Source: Plebeiibacterium marinum (GTDB lineage: Bacteria; Bacteroidota; Bacteroidia; Bacteroidales; Marinilabiliaceae). Taken from it: a stretch of DNA of 36,035 nt. Shown in pieces: positions 9,624-18,258 of this stretch (position 1 is its first letter; each line of letters begins with the position of its first letter). A program made the translations under genes and the position numbers. Below the pieces are notes generated by a model. It saw nothing but the letters and a program-made list of their open reading frames with translations, was not told the origin of the DNA and searched no databases. The stretch lies in the NCBI RefSeq assembly GCF_026013615.1, contig NZ_JAPDPI010000051.1:1-36035 (forward strand). Reading direction: 5' to 3'.

Positions 9624-9631
9624 TTGTGTTT

Positions 9632-12067
9632 TTAAAACTCTTCATCACCCATTCCTTCTCCATTGCTGTCTTTCCCTTTTCTTTTTTGCATAAAGTTGTT
9701 TAATCGATAGCTAAGAGTAAAAGATACAAACGGTGCTTTACGTTCCCATTTTTGATAATTATAAAAATCAGCATCTTCAGTAATCGAAACCCTTTTGGCT
9801 GTAGCAAATATGTCGCGTACCTGCACAACTCCACTCATCTTCCTATCCAGGAAGTCTATCCTGAATGCTCCGTTAAATGCATAATAGCCTTCTGTTTCGC
9901 CTTGGGATGTTGCAGTAGGACTGTTGTAATCACCATTAAACTGGAGTTGCATGAGTTTATTCAATTTGAATGTATTGTTGATACGAGAGCTCCAGTTGAA
10001 TGAATGGTTGTTAAACGACTGCCCATTTGTTGATCCTTTAACGCGGTACTGGTACAGGTTTCCCATAATGTTCATTTCCCACCATTTAAATAATGGTACA
10101 TTGTAGTTTGCATCCAAACCTAAAGAGTAGTCTTTACCCACGTTTGCAACAGAGGTTAGCAAAATACCTTCATCGTATACACTCTTTATACGTTCAACTT
10201 TATTGTGGGTAATACGATAATATCCCTCAAAAGATAATTGGGATTTTTCCCATTGTTTTAGATAGCCCAATTCCAAGGCATCAATATACTCAGGAACGAT
10301 GCCAGGATCACCCATACGTACATTGTACATATCTTCCCATGTAATAAAAGGTTCGAGATAAAATCCGCGGGGACGGTCTATACGCCTTGAATAACTGGCC
10401 ATTAACTGATGGTCTTCCGGAAGCTTGTATGATAAGTGTACAGTTGGAAAATAATCAAATCGATCAATAGTATAATCCTGGTTATCCTTTTTGTTTAAAA
10501 TATCCCTTTTGGTAAATTCACCCCTGATGCCAAGCTGGTAGCCTAGTTTGCCATATTCGCCATTGTAGGTTGAATACAGGGCATAAATATTACGTTTGTA
10601 GTTTATCGCATTGTTTTTGTCTGCTTGAAGTTCAAATGCGTTGCTTGAGGCATTGAAAAGCGACAAACTGGTTATGTCATCACTGTTGCTTGACCTGCCT
10701 TGAAATCCGGCTTCGAATTTGTTGTTTGCACCAACGGGCTTAACGTAGTCAATACGAATTTCCCACCTTCCGGAAGGGCCATCTTCAGTAGTGTAGGTTC
10801 CGGAGGATGCAATGGGATTGTTGTTCTGAAATAAAAGGTTCTCATTATCTTCTTCTCCATCCCGGTAACGGTAATTTACCTGTGCAGATAGTTCATGGCC
10901 TTTTTGAGAAAATTTCTTTTGATAATTACCTGTGATCGAGTAGTAAAAACCGCCTCGGCTCGATTCGTTTTCATTCTGTTCAAGTGTTTCAGTTGATTGA
11001 GGGAGGGTTGTGGTAATATATTCTTGATCTGATGAACCGCTCATGTCATATTTGCCGGTCCTAAGTCCCACAGAAAGGAAATTATTGTCGGATATATCCC
11101 AATCTAAACCAGTTCTGAAAGAGCCTCCGTTAAAGCTGCGGTCGTTCTCCCCATATGATTTTTTAACTGTAGTAATATTATTTGCCTTAGTCTGTCTTTC
11201 AGAAAACGATTCGCCTGGGAATGGGCGGTTGTTATAATCTCCACCTACATAAAAGTTTGTACTGTTCTTTCTCCAGTTAAGCAAAAAATCGCCTCCATGT
11301 TGTTTAAAAGTGCCGGCCTTTAAATTGATAAGTCCCTGAACGCCTTTTAAACGGTTCTTTTTTGTGATGATGTTTATGATACCCCCGGTTCCATCGGGTT
11401 GGTATTTTGCCGATGGGTTGGTTATAATCTCAATGTTTTCTATAGTTGAGGCCGGTATCTGGCGAAGGGCATCAGAAGGATCCAGAACAGTGGGTTTTCC
11501 ATCAATAAGTACGGTAAAACCGGTGCTGCCCCTTAACGAAACATTGCCTTCAATATCTACCCTGATAGAAGGAACGTTTTCCAATACCTCTACTGCAGAA
11601 AGGGATGCAGAGGTCATTTGTTTTCCTACGTTAACAACCTTCTTGTCTATTTTAAATTCAACAGATTGCCGTTGGGCTACTACATCAACCTCTTCCAGTG
11701 ATTTGGCGTTGGCATCTAAAATGATATCCCCTAAATTCATTGTATTGCCACTTTTACGTATGGTGATGTCATCAAATTTATAATCGTCATATCCCAAAAA
11801 TGAAATTACAATGTAAAAGTTTCCCGGTTGCAGGCCTTTAATTTTAAATTCTCCATTTTCATCACTTATGGTTCCTGTTACAACTGAGTTATCTTCTTTT
11901 TTATATACAGCAACAGTAGCATATTCAACAGGTTCGTTCGACTTTTTGTCAAACACTCTTCCCCTAACAATTTTTTCTTCTCCAACCTTATTGGTATTGT
12001 TAGCAAATAGATTAGGAAAGAAAAGTGTCATTCCCAAAAGCATTAATAGTGTTAATATATTCTTCAT
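9632..12067 (-). CDS. TonB-dependent outer membrane receptor (OMP beta-barrel family)
   Basis: The protein has 811 residues. A signal peptide (1-22) is followed by a carboxypeptidase-regulatory-like beta-sandwich (about 33-118), a plug domain (about 145-238, including LRGSTGFTVLIDGKP and DGTGGIINIITKK) and a barrel of the OMP_b-brl_3 type made of amphipathic strands. The tail after the last strand is hydrophilic and ends in phenylalanine. Such proteins sit in the outer membrane and import, or otherwise respond to, ligands by means of TonB-ExbBD energy. No SusD partner or anti-sigma gene is adjacent, so it is not a polysaccharide-utilisation SusC pair; the ligand may be a peptide, metal chelate or other small molecule, which cannot be decided from sequence. 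Confidence 0.9.
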   Translation of the reverse strand: MKNILTLLMLLGMTLFFPNLFANNTNKVGEEKIVRGRVFDKKSNEPVEYATVAVYKKEDNSVVTGTISDENGEFKIKGLQPGNFYIVISFLGYDDYKFDDITIRKSGNTMNLGDIILDANAKSLEEVDVVAQRQSVEFKIDKKVVNVGKQMTSASLSAVEVLENVPSIRVDIEGNVSLRGSTGFTVLIDGKPTVLDPSDALRQIPASTIENIEIITNPSAKYQPDGTGGIINIITKKNRLKGVQGLINLKAGTFKQHGGDFLLNWRKNSTNFYVGGDYNNRPFPGESFSERQTKANNITTVKKSYGENDRSFNGGSFRTGLDWDISDNNFLSVGLRTGKYDMSGSSDQEYITTTLPQSTETLEQNENESSRGGFYYSITGNYQKKFSQKGHELSAQVNYRYRDGEEDNENLLFQNNNPIASSGTYTTEDGPSGRWEIRIDYVKPVGANNKFEAGFQGRSSNSDDITSLSLFNASSNAFELQADKNNAINYKRNIYALYSTYNGEYGKLGYQLGIRGEFTKRDILNKKDNQDYTIDRFDYFPTVHLSYKLPEDHQLMASYSRRIDRPRGFYLEPFITWEDMYNVRMGDPGIVPEYIDALELGYLKQWEKSQLSFEGYYRITHNKVERIKSVYDEGILLTSVANVGKDYSLGLDANYNVPLFKWWEMNIMGNLYQYRVKGSTNGQSFNNHSFNWSSRINNTFKLNKLMQLQFNGDYNSPTATSQGETEGYYAFNGAFRIDFLDRKMSGVVQVRDIFATAKRVSITEDADFYNYQKWERKAPFVSFTLSYRLNNFMQKRKGKDSNGEGMGDEEF

Positions 12068-12211
12068 AAAATCAATTTCTATAGAACCACAGACGATAAA
12101 ACATTCTTTGTCCTTCGATAAAAATTCTTTTTTCTACAAGAAGGGCAAATCAGAAAGCTTAATAACGTATTATACGGTTGTAAAGGTGAAGATTTTTTGA
12201 AGGAATATCTG

Positions 12212-12370
12212 TTAACAGGATGTTATTGTATATGGATAGGATGTTTTTGAAAGGCTGTCCATCCGGTAAGGATTGGTATTAAAACTTGTACTATTGTTTA
12301 CTGCAATAGCAACTCCGATTATGATACTTAGTATCAGAAAGAAAACTCCTGAAATAAATAAAACTCCCAT
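12212..12370 (-). CDS. Possible small single-helix membrane protein (52 aa)
   Basis: A minus-strand ATG at 12370 opens 52 codons ending in TAA. The N-terminal part (about residues 2-24, including FISGVFFLIL and IIIGVAIAV) is strongly hydrophobic and would make one membrane helix, followed by a short Ser/Thr/Asn/Tyr-rich tail of about 28 residues. I recognise no family. The start codon lies in the edge of the repeat element, and AT-rich DNA gives hydrophobic translations by chance, so it may be a gene remnant or no gene at all. It is co-directional with polA and the TonB receptor. Confidence 0.22.
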   Translation of the reverse strand: MGVLFISGVFFLILSIIIGVAIAVNNSTSFNTNPYRMDSLSKTSYPYTITSC

Positions 12371-12482
12371 CGCTCACCCCTAACCCCTAAAGGGGAAATT
12401 CCTTGCTTTATGCGGGTTGATGGTTCTCCCTTTAGAGCCTGTCCCGAACTTTTATTCGGGAGAGTAAGAGGGTGTGTGGAGG
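12370..12482. repeat. Interspersed repeat with CCCCTAA heptamers and hairpin
   Basis: Two tandem CCCCTAA units (12377-12390) run into AGGGGAA (12391-12397), forming a small inverted repeat. Further on, TCCCGAA (12442-12448) pairs with TTCGGGA (12455-12461) across a 6-nt loop. The stretch is far richer in C on one strand and G on the other than its surroundings. Similar CCCCTAACCCC-bearing intergenic sequence is common in Bacteroidota genomes in my experience. Copy number in this genome cannot be seen from one window. Confidence 0.45.
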
Positions 12483-12521
12483 GAAGAAGTTGAACTTTTC
12501 TTGCCAACACTACTTTAAAAA

Positions 12522-12560
12522 GTAATTTCAAAACACTGAAAAGCAGTGTTTTGAAATTAC
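12522..12560 (-). terminator. polA terminator, perfect 17-bp inverted repeat
   Basis: GTAATTTCAAAACACTG (12522-12538) is exactly complementary to 12544-12560 across a 5-nt loop. It begins 38 nt past the polA stop, and on the minus strand it is followed by TTTTAAAG. The stem is long and AT-rich for an intrinsic terminator, but position and T run fit one. Confidence 0.65.
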
Positions 12561-12597
12561 AATTTTATGCTATAACTCCAAGAGACAGCAGTTCCAT

Positions 12598-15369
12598 CTA
12601 ATGTGCTTCATGCCAGTTTTTACCAATGCCCATATCAACTGATAAAGGAACCGATAACTTGCAGGCATTTTCCATACTTTCTTTTACGATTTTTTTCACC
12701 TGCTCCAGTTCGTCTTTTGCTACGTCAAAATTTAATTCATCATGAACCTGAAGGATCATTCTTGATTTAAGATGCTTATCCCTAAGTTGCTTTTGTATGT
12801 CCACCATGGCCATCTTTATAATGTCGGCCGCTGTACCTTGAATAGGAGCATTAATGGCATTTCTTTCTGCCATTCCCCGTACTACACCATTTCGGGAATT
12901 GATATCCGGCAGGTTCCTTTTGCGTCCAAAAACGGTTTCAACAAAACCTTGTTCACGAGCTACCTCAATGCTTTTATCCATATAGGCTTTTACTTGCGGG
13001 AAGTTTTCAAAGTATCCGTCAATCAGCTCTTTGGCTTCGCTTCTCGAAATGTTGAGCCTTTCAGAAAGTCCAAAAGCCGATATGCCATAAATTATCCCAA
13101 AGTTTGCCGTTTTGGCTTTGCGTCGCATGTCATCGGTTACTTCATCTAATTCAACCTTATATATTTTAGAAGCTGTTGCGGCATGGATGTCTTCCCCATT
13201 ATTAAAGGCCTTTAGCATATGTTGGTCCTGGCTTAAATGCGCCATCAACCTCAATTCAACCTGTGAGTAGTCAGCAGAAAGAAATATATGGTTTTCATCG
13301 CTGGTAATAAACGATTTTCTGATTTCCCTGCCGTCTTCGTCTCTTATTGGAATGTTTTGAAGGTTGGGGTTTGTACTACTCAAGCGTCCGGTGACCACCA
13401 TAGCCTGATTATATGTAGTGTGTATTTTGCCTGTATGTGCGTTTACTAATGCAGGCAATGCTTCTACATAGGTGTTGAGTAATTTTTTTAAACCTCTAAA
13501 CTCAAGTATTTTATCAATTATTTCGTGTTTGCCTTTTAGCTTGTTGAGTGTTTCTTCATTTGTACTATATTGGCCACTCTTGGTTTTTTTCGCTTTGGCA
13601 TCAATTTTAAGGTGTTCAAACAATATTTCTCCCACCTGTTTAGGACTGGCAATATTGAATTCAACCCCCGCCATTGAGATGATCTCTTTTTCAAGGGTCT
13701 CAATTCTGTTTTTGAGCTTTATCGCAAAGTGGTTTAGTTCGTCTACATCCAGCTTTACACCACAAGCTTCCATTTCGGCTAAAACCAACAGAAGTGGCAT
13801 TTCAGTGGTGTAAAAAAGTTCCTCTAAACCAGATTCCTTTAGTTTGGGTGTTAGATAGTGTTTTAACTGAAGAGTGATATCTGCATCTTCGGCAGCGTAT
13901 TCTTTTGCTTTGTCAATTTCTACCTGTCGGAAAGAAAGCTGGTTTTTCCCTTTTTTGCCAATCAGGGATTCTAATTTTACCGGCGAATAACCCAGGTAGG
14001 TTTCTGCCATAAAATCCATACTGCTTTTTAATCCGGGCATGGCCAGGTGATGTGCCACCATGGTGTCAAATATTTTTCCTTTAACCTCAATCCCATATTT
14101 TTTAAGCACGAGGATGTCGTATTTTAAGTTTTGTCCTATTTTTAAAATATCTTCATCTTCCAAAACCAGCTTAAAATATTGGGCAAGTTTTTGTGCTTCA
14201 TCTATATTTTCAGGGATGGGTACATAATAGGCTTCGTTTTTTTTCCATGAAAACGAAATACCAACCAGTTCTGCACTGATAGCGTCCAAACTTGTAGTTT
14301 CCGTATCAAAACAAAACTCTTTCTGTACACTTAACTCAGCTGCCAACGAAGCATAAGCCTGCTCGTTATTTACCAGATAGTAAGTGTGTTCAGTATCTTC
14401 AATGGTTTTAAAGGAGGAGGTTATGCCGGGTGTTTCTTCAACTTGTGGCTGTCCGAATAAATCCCCTTGGGTAGGCACTATTGCCTGTGGTACAGGGGCT
14501 CCAAAGCGGGGCAACATACTTTTAAACTCAAGTTCCTCCAGTAAAGGAAATAGCTTGTCCTTATCTGGTTCTGATACCTTCAACGCTTCTTCATCAAATT
14601 CGATAGGAACTTCCTGGTTTATGGTGGCAAGCGTGTATGATAGTTCTATCTGCTCCTTGAAGTTAACCAGGTTTTCCTTGCGTTTTCCTTTAAATTCATC
14701 AATTCGTTCATAGATGCCTTCAATATTTTTGTATTTCTCTATAATATCCTTGGCACCTTTTTCTCCAATACCCGGGCATCCAGGGATGTTGTCAGAAGCA
14801 TCGCCCATTAATGCCAGTATGTCAATTACTTGTTTGGGTTCAGTAACTCCAAATTTCTCCTGTACCTCAGCGATGCCTAAAATGTCCATTCCACCCCCTT
14901 TGGTCCGTGGCTTGTACATTTTTACCTTTTCCGTAACCAACTGGGCGTAATCCTTGTCCGGAGTCATCATTAATACTTCAAAACCGGCTTTTTCAGCTTG
15001 CAACGAAACGGTTCCCACTACATCGTCGGCTTCATATCCCATAACTTCTAAAACAGGTATGTTTAATGCATCCAATAGTTGCTTGATATAAGGAACTGCA
15101 AGTTTTATATCCTCAGGTGTGGCTTCGCGTTGGGCCTTGTAGGGTTCGTACATCTCATGTCGAAATGTTGGTCCTGCAGGATCAAAAGCCACAGCCAGGT
15201 GTGTGGGTTTTTCTTTTTGAAGTACCTCTAAAAGTGAATTGGTAAAACCATATATGGCAGAGGTGTTTAGTTTTTTTGAATTTATTCTGGGTGCTCTAAT
15301 AAAGGCATAGTAGGCCCGGTATATTAGTGCATAAGCGTCGAGTAAGAATAATCTTTTAGTATCGGACAT
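12598..15369 (-). CDS. polA: DNA polymerase I
   Basis: The protein has 923 residues and all three Pol I domains. The 5'-nuclease domain (about 5-290) opens with LLDAYALIYRAYYAF and has the helix-hairpin-helix segment IPGCPGIGEKGA. The 3'-5' exonuclease (about 335-525) keeps its catalytic residues: D355 and E357 in FDTETT, the NLKYD motif and YAAED, so proofreading should be intact. The polymerase domain has motif A D700 in ADYSQVELR, motif B RRKAKTANFGIIYG and motif C D877-E878 in VHDEL. It works in Okazaki fragment processing and repair. Upstream, 93 bp away on the same strand, is the polyprenyl synthase gene; the two may share a transcript. Confidence 0.97.
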   Translation of the reverse strand: MSDTKRLFLLDAYALIYRAYYAFIRAPRINSKKLNTSAIYGFTNSLLEVLQKEKPTHLAVAFDPAGPTFRHEMYEPYKAQREATPEDIKLAVPYIKQLLDALNIPVLEVMGYEADDVVGTVSLQAEKAGFEVLMMTPDKDYAQLVTEKVKMYKPRTKGGGMDILGIAEVQEKFGVTEPKQVIDILALMGDASDNIPGCPGIGEKGAKDIIEKYKNIEGIYERIDEFKGKRKENLVNFKEQIELSYTLATINQEVPIEFDEEALKVSEPDKDKLFPLLEELEFKSMLPRFGAPVPQAIVPTQGDLFGQPQVEETPGITSSFKTIEDTEHTYYLVNNEQAYASLAAELSVQKEFCFDTETTSLDAISAELVGISFSWKKNEAYYVPIPENIDEAQKLAQYFKLVLEDEDILKIGQNLKYDILVLKKYGIEVKGKIFDTMVAHHLAMPGLKSSMDFMAETYLGYSPVKLESLIGKKGKNQLSFRQVEIDKAKEYAAEDADITLQLKHYLTPKLKESGLEELFYTTEMPLLLVLAEMEACGVKLDVDELNHFAIKLKNRIETLEKEIISMAGVEFNIASPKQVGEILFEHLKIDAKAKKTKSGQYSTNEETLNKLKGKHEIIDKILEFRGLKKLLNTYVEALPALVNAHTGKIHTTYNQAMVVTGRLSSTNPNLQNIPIRDEDGREIRKSFITSDENHIFLSADYSQVELRLMAHLSQDQHMLKAFNNGEDIHAATASKIYKVELDEVTDDMRRKAKTANFGIIYGISAFGLSERLNISRSEAKELIDGYFENFPQVKAYMDKSIEVAREQGFVETVFGRKRNLPDINSRNGVVRGMAERNAINAPIQGTAADIIKMAMVDIQKQLRDKHLKSRMILQVHDELNFDVAKDELEQVKKIVKESMENACKLSVPLSVDMGIGKNWHEAH

Positions 15370-15462
15370 ATCATCTTTTTTTAATTATCTGTCTGAAATG
15401 GAGCAGGGAGTATTAGGTCGTTTAGCAATTCTCTTTTTACAAAAATTATAGTAAGCTAGATA

Positions 15463-16437
15463 TTACTTTTTTCTTTCAATGGTATAATGAACCAGATCGA
15501 TTAATGCTGCCCTGGTTTCAGAATCTTCAAAATCATCTAGCACAGCAAGGGCTTTATCTCTGTATCTGATCATTTGGTCATGTGTATATTCAATACCTCC
15601 GTTGTTTCTTACAAATTCAATGATTTCTGCTACTTTTTTATCATTTTTATGGTGACGGCGGATGGTGGAAATTAGCTTTTTCCTATCCTTTTTGTCACAT
15701 GTATTTAAAACATGTATCAAAGGCAAAGTCATTTTCTTTTCCCGGATATCGTTACCAGTAGGTTTTCCAATCAAATCTGTTTTTTCGTAATCAAACAAAT
15801 CATCTTTAATTTGGAAAGCAATTCCCAAATAAGTACCAAACTCCTTCAGTTTGGCAATGTTTTCTTTATCCGCATTTACCGATAAAGAGCCGGCAGCTGT
15901 ACAAGCCGCAATAAGTGTAGCTGTTTTCTTATTAATAATTTTGTAATATACTTCCTCTGTAATGTCTAGTTTGCGGCTTTTCTCAATTTGAAGCAACTCA
16001 CCTTCGGCCATCGATTTTACAGCTTCCGAAACTATTTTTAAAACGTCGATTTGGTCATTGTCAAGGGCAACCGATAACCCCCTTGACAGGAAATAATCAC
16101 CAACCAGAACGGCAATTTTGGATTTCCACAGTGCATTAACCGAAAAAAAGCCTCTTCGTTGATAGGTTTCGTCTACTACATCGTCATGAATTAAAGTGGC
16201 TGTATGTAATAATTCTATTAAAGTTGCAGCAACAAATGTAGATTCAGAAATTGTTCCGGTGAGTTTTGCTGATAAAAATACCAGCATGGGCCTCATCTGT
16301 TTGCCCTTTCTTCGAAGTATATAGTTTGTGATTACGCCCAATAATGGAATCTTTGATTTTAATTGTTCCCTGAAAAAGGGTTCAAAATCTTTCATTTCAT
16401 CTTTAATGGGTTTTTTAATCGTATTTAAGTTTGCCAT
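15463..16437 (-). CDS. Long-chain polyprenyl diphosphate synthase
   Basis: With the start at 16437 the protein has 324 residues and begins MANLNTIKKP. Both aspartate-rich motifs of trans-prenyltransferases are present: D85-D86-V-V-D89 and D212-D213-L-F-D216, with the KGKQMRP substrate-binding segment near 44-50. The residue five places before the first motif is alanine, and a small residue there usually permits long products, consistent with an octaprenyl/heptaprenyl synthase for menaquinone side chains. A longer frame opens at 16485, but an exact minus-strand -7 box (TAATTTTG, 16472 to 16465) lies inside that extension, so the shorter start is preferred. The gene is upstream of polA and divergent from the rubredoxin fusion. 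Confidence 0.9.
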   Translation of the reverse strand: MANLNTIKKPIKDEMKDFEPFFREQLKSKIPLLGVITNYILRRKGKQMRPMLVFLSAKLTGTISESTFVAATLIELLHTATLIHDDVVDETYQRRGFFSVNALWKSKIAVLVGDYFLSRGLSVALDNDQIDVLKIVSEAVKSMAEGELLQIEKSRKLDITEEVYYKIINKKTATLIAACTAAGSLSVNADKENIAKLKEFGTYLGIAFQIKDDLFDYEKTDLIGKPTGNDIREKKMTLPLIHVLNTCDKKDRKKLISTIRRHHKNDKKVAEIIEFVRNNGGIEYTHDQMIRYRDKALAVLDDFEDSETRAALIDLVHYTIERKK

Positions 16438-16464
16438 GCAAAAGTCTCTCGTTTGTAGGATCAC

Positions 16465-16472
16465 CAAAATTA
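16465..16472 (-). promoter_or_regulatory. Putative -7 box for the polyprenyl synthase
   Basis: On the minus strand the octamer TAATTTTG matches TAnnTTTG exactly and lies 27 nt before the ATG at 16437. No TTTG was found at the usual -33 spacing, so only half of the promoter is supported. Confidence 0.4.
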
Positions 16473-16597
16473 TAATTATGGCCAAATTTAATGAATTAAG
16501 GCAAACAAAGGCTTATTATGTTGATTAATTCTACCTTCTTTTGTTTTGATTAAGAGTGGATAATTTTTGTATCTTTTGGTTTTAAATTGAAAATAAT

Positions 16598-18010
16598 ATG
16601 GCTGTGTATAAATGTTTAGCTTGTGGAAATGAATATGATGAGGAAAAAGAAGGTGTGAAATGGCAGGATTTGCCTGGTGATTGGATTTGCCCCGTGTGCG
16701 GTGTCGCAAAAGATATGTTTGAAAGTATTGGTGATCAGGATGAGGCTCAAAACAGTGCTGAAGACATAGATCATGTTGATAAAGGTGATTATCTGTCGAA
16801 ATGGAAAAAGTCAGGTGATGATAATGAGCAATATTTTAATGACATTCATACTATTGCAGAAACAGGCAAATCGATTGCTGAACCAATGAAAACAAAAATG
16901 CCATTGGTTTCGTGGAACGATATTCTTTTTAAAGGAGCCCAGTTGTCAAAGCTTCCTATTAATACGGAGGTGGAAGTCAACACAAAAACTGTTATAGGGC
17001 CAAGGGCAAAACATCCTTTGGTAATTGAAATACCTATTTATATCAGCCATATGTCGTTTGGGGCACTTTCAAAAGAAATTAAGGTTGCCCTGGCTAAAGG
17101 GAGTGCTGCTGTAAAAACTTTGATTTGCTCAGGCGAAGGTGGGATATTACCTGAAGAGTTTGAAAATGCTTACAAATACATCTATGAATACATTCCAAAT
17201 AAATATAGCTTGACCGATGAGAATTTAAGGAAAGTTGATGCGGTAGAAATTAAAATAGGACAAAGTGCCAAGCCGGGGATGGGAGGGCATTTGCCTGGAA
17301 GTAAGGTAACCAGGGAAATTGCTCATATTAGAGGAAAACGTGAAGGGGAGGACATTCATAGCCCTGCCTGTTATCCTGATATCAGGAACAAGGAAGAACT
17401 CAAGAGCAAAGTGGATTGGCTAAGGGAAAAAACAGGAGGAAAACCAATAGGTGTTAAAATCGCCGCGGGTAACATTGAAGAAGATTTGGACGTGGTTTTA
17501 TATGCAAATCCGGATTTTATCACCATTGATGGCAGGGGAGGAGCCACAGGGTCTGCACCGAAACATATCAAGGATCACACTTCGGTTCCAACAATATTTG
17601 CTTTGAACAGAGCCAGGAAATATTTGGACGCCAATAACATTGTTGGTGTTTCTTTAATTATTACAGGAGGCTTGCGCGTGTCATCTGATTTTGCAAAAGC
17701 TTTAGCAATGGGTGCTGATGCCGTAGCTATTGCAACCGCCGGTATGATTGCAGGAGGATGCCAGCAATACAGGGTTTGTAATACAGGTAAGTGCCCGGTA
17801 GGTATTGCAACTCAGGATAATGATTTGCGAAAAAGGTTGGATGTTGATAAGTCAGCCAAAAGGATAGAAAACTTTTTGAAGGTATCGTCTGCAGAATTAA
17901 AAGATTTTGCAAGGATAACTGGTAATGTGGATGTGCATGGTATGGATATCAAAGATGTATGTACCACGAATAGTGAAATATCTGATTACACAGATATTGA
18001 TCATGTTTGA
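16598..18010 (+). CDS. Rubredoxin fused to glutamate synthase FMN domain
   Basis: The protein has 470 residues. Residues 1-45 are a complete rubredoxin: C6 and C9 in CLACG and C31 and C34 in CPVCG, which bind one iron. After a linker of about 60 residues comes a glutamate-synthase-type FMN barrel (about 105-445) with SFGALSKE, GEGG, KPGMGGHLPG, DGRGGATG and GADAVAIAT. C388, C394 and C399 in the CQQYRVC...KCPVG segment match the 3Fe-4S ligands of glutamate synthase. There is no glutamine amidotransferase domain, so the protein cannot by itself release ammonia from glutamine; the rubredoxin probably delivers or receives electrons for the FMN/Fe-S centres. It is a single-gene unit with its own terminator. 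The true substrate is open: ammonia-dependent glutamate synthesis or another FMN redox reaction. Confidence 0.85.
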   Translation: MAVYKCLACGNEYDEEKEGVKWQDLPGDWICPVCGVAKDMFESIGDQDEAQNSAEDIDHVDKGDYLSKWKKSGDDNEQYFNDIHTIAETGKSIAEPMKTKMPLVSWNDILFKGAQLSKLPINTEVEVNTKTVIGPRAKHPLVIEIPIYISHMSFGALSKEIKVALAKGSAAVKTLICSGEGGILPEEFENAYKYIYEYIPNKYSLTDENLRKVDAVEIKIGQSAKPGMGGHLPGSKVTREIAHIRGKREGEDIHSPACYPDIRNKEELKSKVDWLREKTGGKPIGVKIAAGNIEEDLDVVLYANPDFITIDGRGGATGSAPKHIKDHTSVPTIFALNRARKYLDANNIVGVSLIITGGLRVSSDFAKALAMGADAVAIATAGMIAGGCQQYRVCNTGKCPVGIATQDNDLRKRLDVDKSAKRIENFLKVSSAELKDFARITGNVDVHGMDIKDVCTTNSEISDYTDIDHV

Positions 18011-18036
18011 TGGATAATGAATATTTCAGGAGGATT

Positions 18037-18073
18037 GGGAAATGGATTACAGGATGTCCGTTTCCCTTTTTTT
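18037..18073 (+). terminator. Terminator after the rubredoxin fusion gene
   Basis: A 10-bp stem (GGGAAATGGA with TCCGTTTCCC, one T-G pair) with a 10-nt loop is followed at once by seven T residues, 26 bp past the stop codon. This is a classical intrinsic terminator layout. Confidence 0.8.
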
Positions 18074-18189
18074 ATGATGGTATTGGGGTCAGAGCATTGA
18101 TTTTTAAAAATATTGCTAATTGATGATGAGGTATGATATTGTAAATCAGATTTGTAGTAATATTGTTTCGCATTCCATGACACATGTGA

Positions 18190-18220
18190 TTTGTAAGTGA
18201 CCCAAAAAGATATATATTTA
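18190..18220 (+). promoter_or_regulatory. Putative promoter of the POT transporter
   Basis: TTTG at 18190-18193 and TATATTTA at 18213-18220 are 19 bp apart. The second box differs from TAnnTTTG only in the last base. The ATG follows 38 nt later. Confidence 0.4.
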
Positions 18221-18258
18221 GCTGCGAAAAAGAATAACTAATTAAAAATTAAATAGAT

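Larger units (their letters stand above)
12068..12597. other. 530-bp gap between polA and TonB receptor
   Basis: From left to right the gap holds the upstream region of the TonB receptor (about 12068-12211), a possible 52-codon minus-strand reading frame (12212-12370), an interspersed repeat with the CCCCTAA heptamer and a 7-bp-stem hairpin (about 12370-12482), and the polA terminator hairpin (12522-12560). These are listed separately. Confidence 0.6.

Noticed and set aside
11364-11783. 139-codon open frame on the + strand
   Set aside because: Antisense to the plug domain of the TonB receptor; no signal or motif.
12334-12531. 65-codon minus-strand frame between polA and the receptor
   Set aside because: It runs through the repeat element and the terminator arm; the translation is made of repeat sequence and has no features.
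16438-16485. 16-residue N-terminal extension of the polyprenyl synthase
   Set aside because: The family begins near MANLNTIKK, and a -7 promoter box lies inside the extension.
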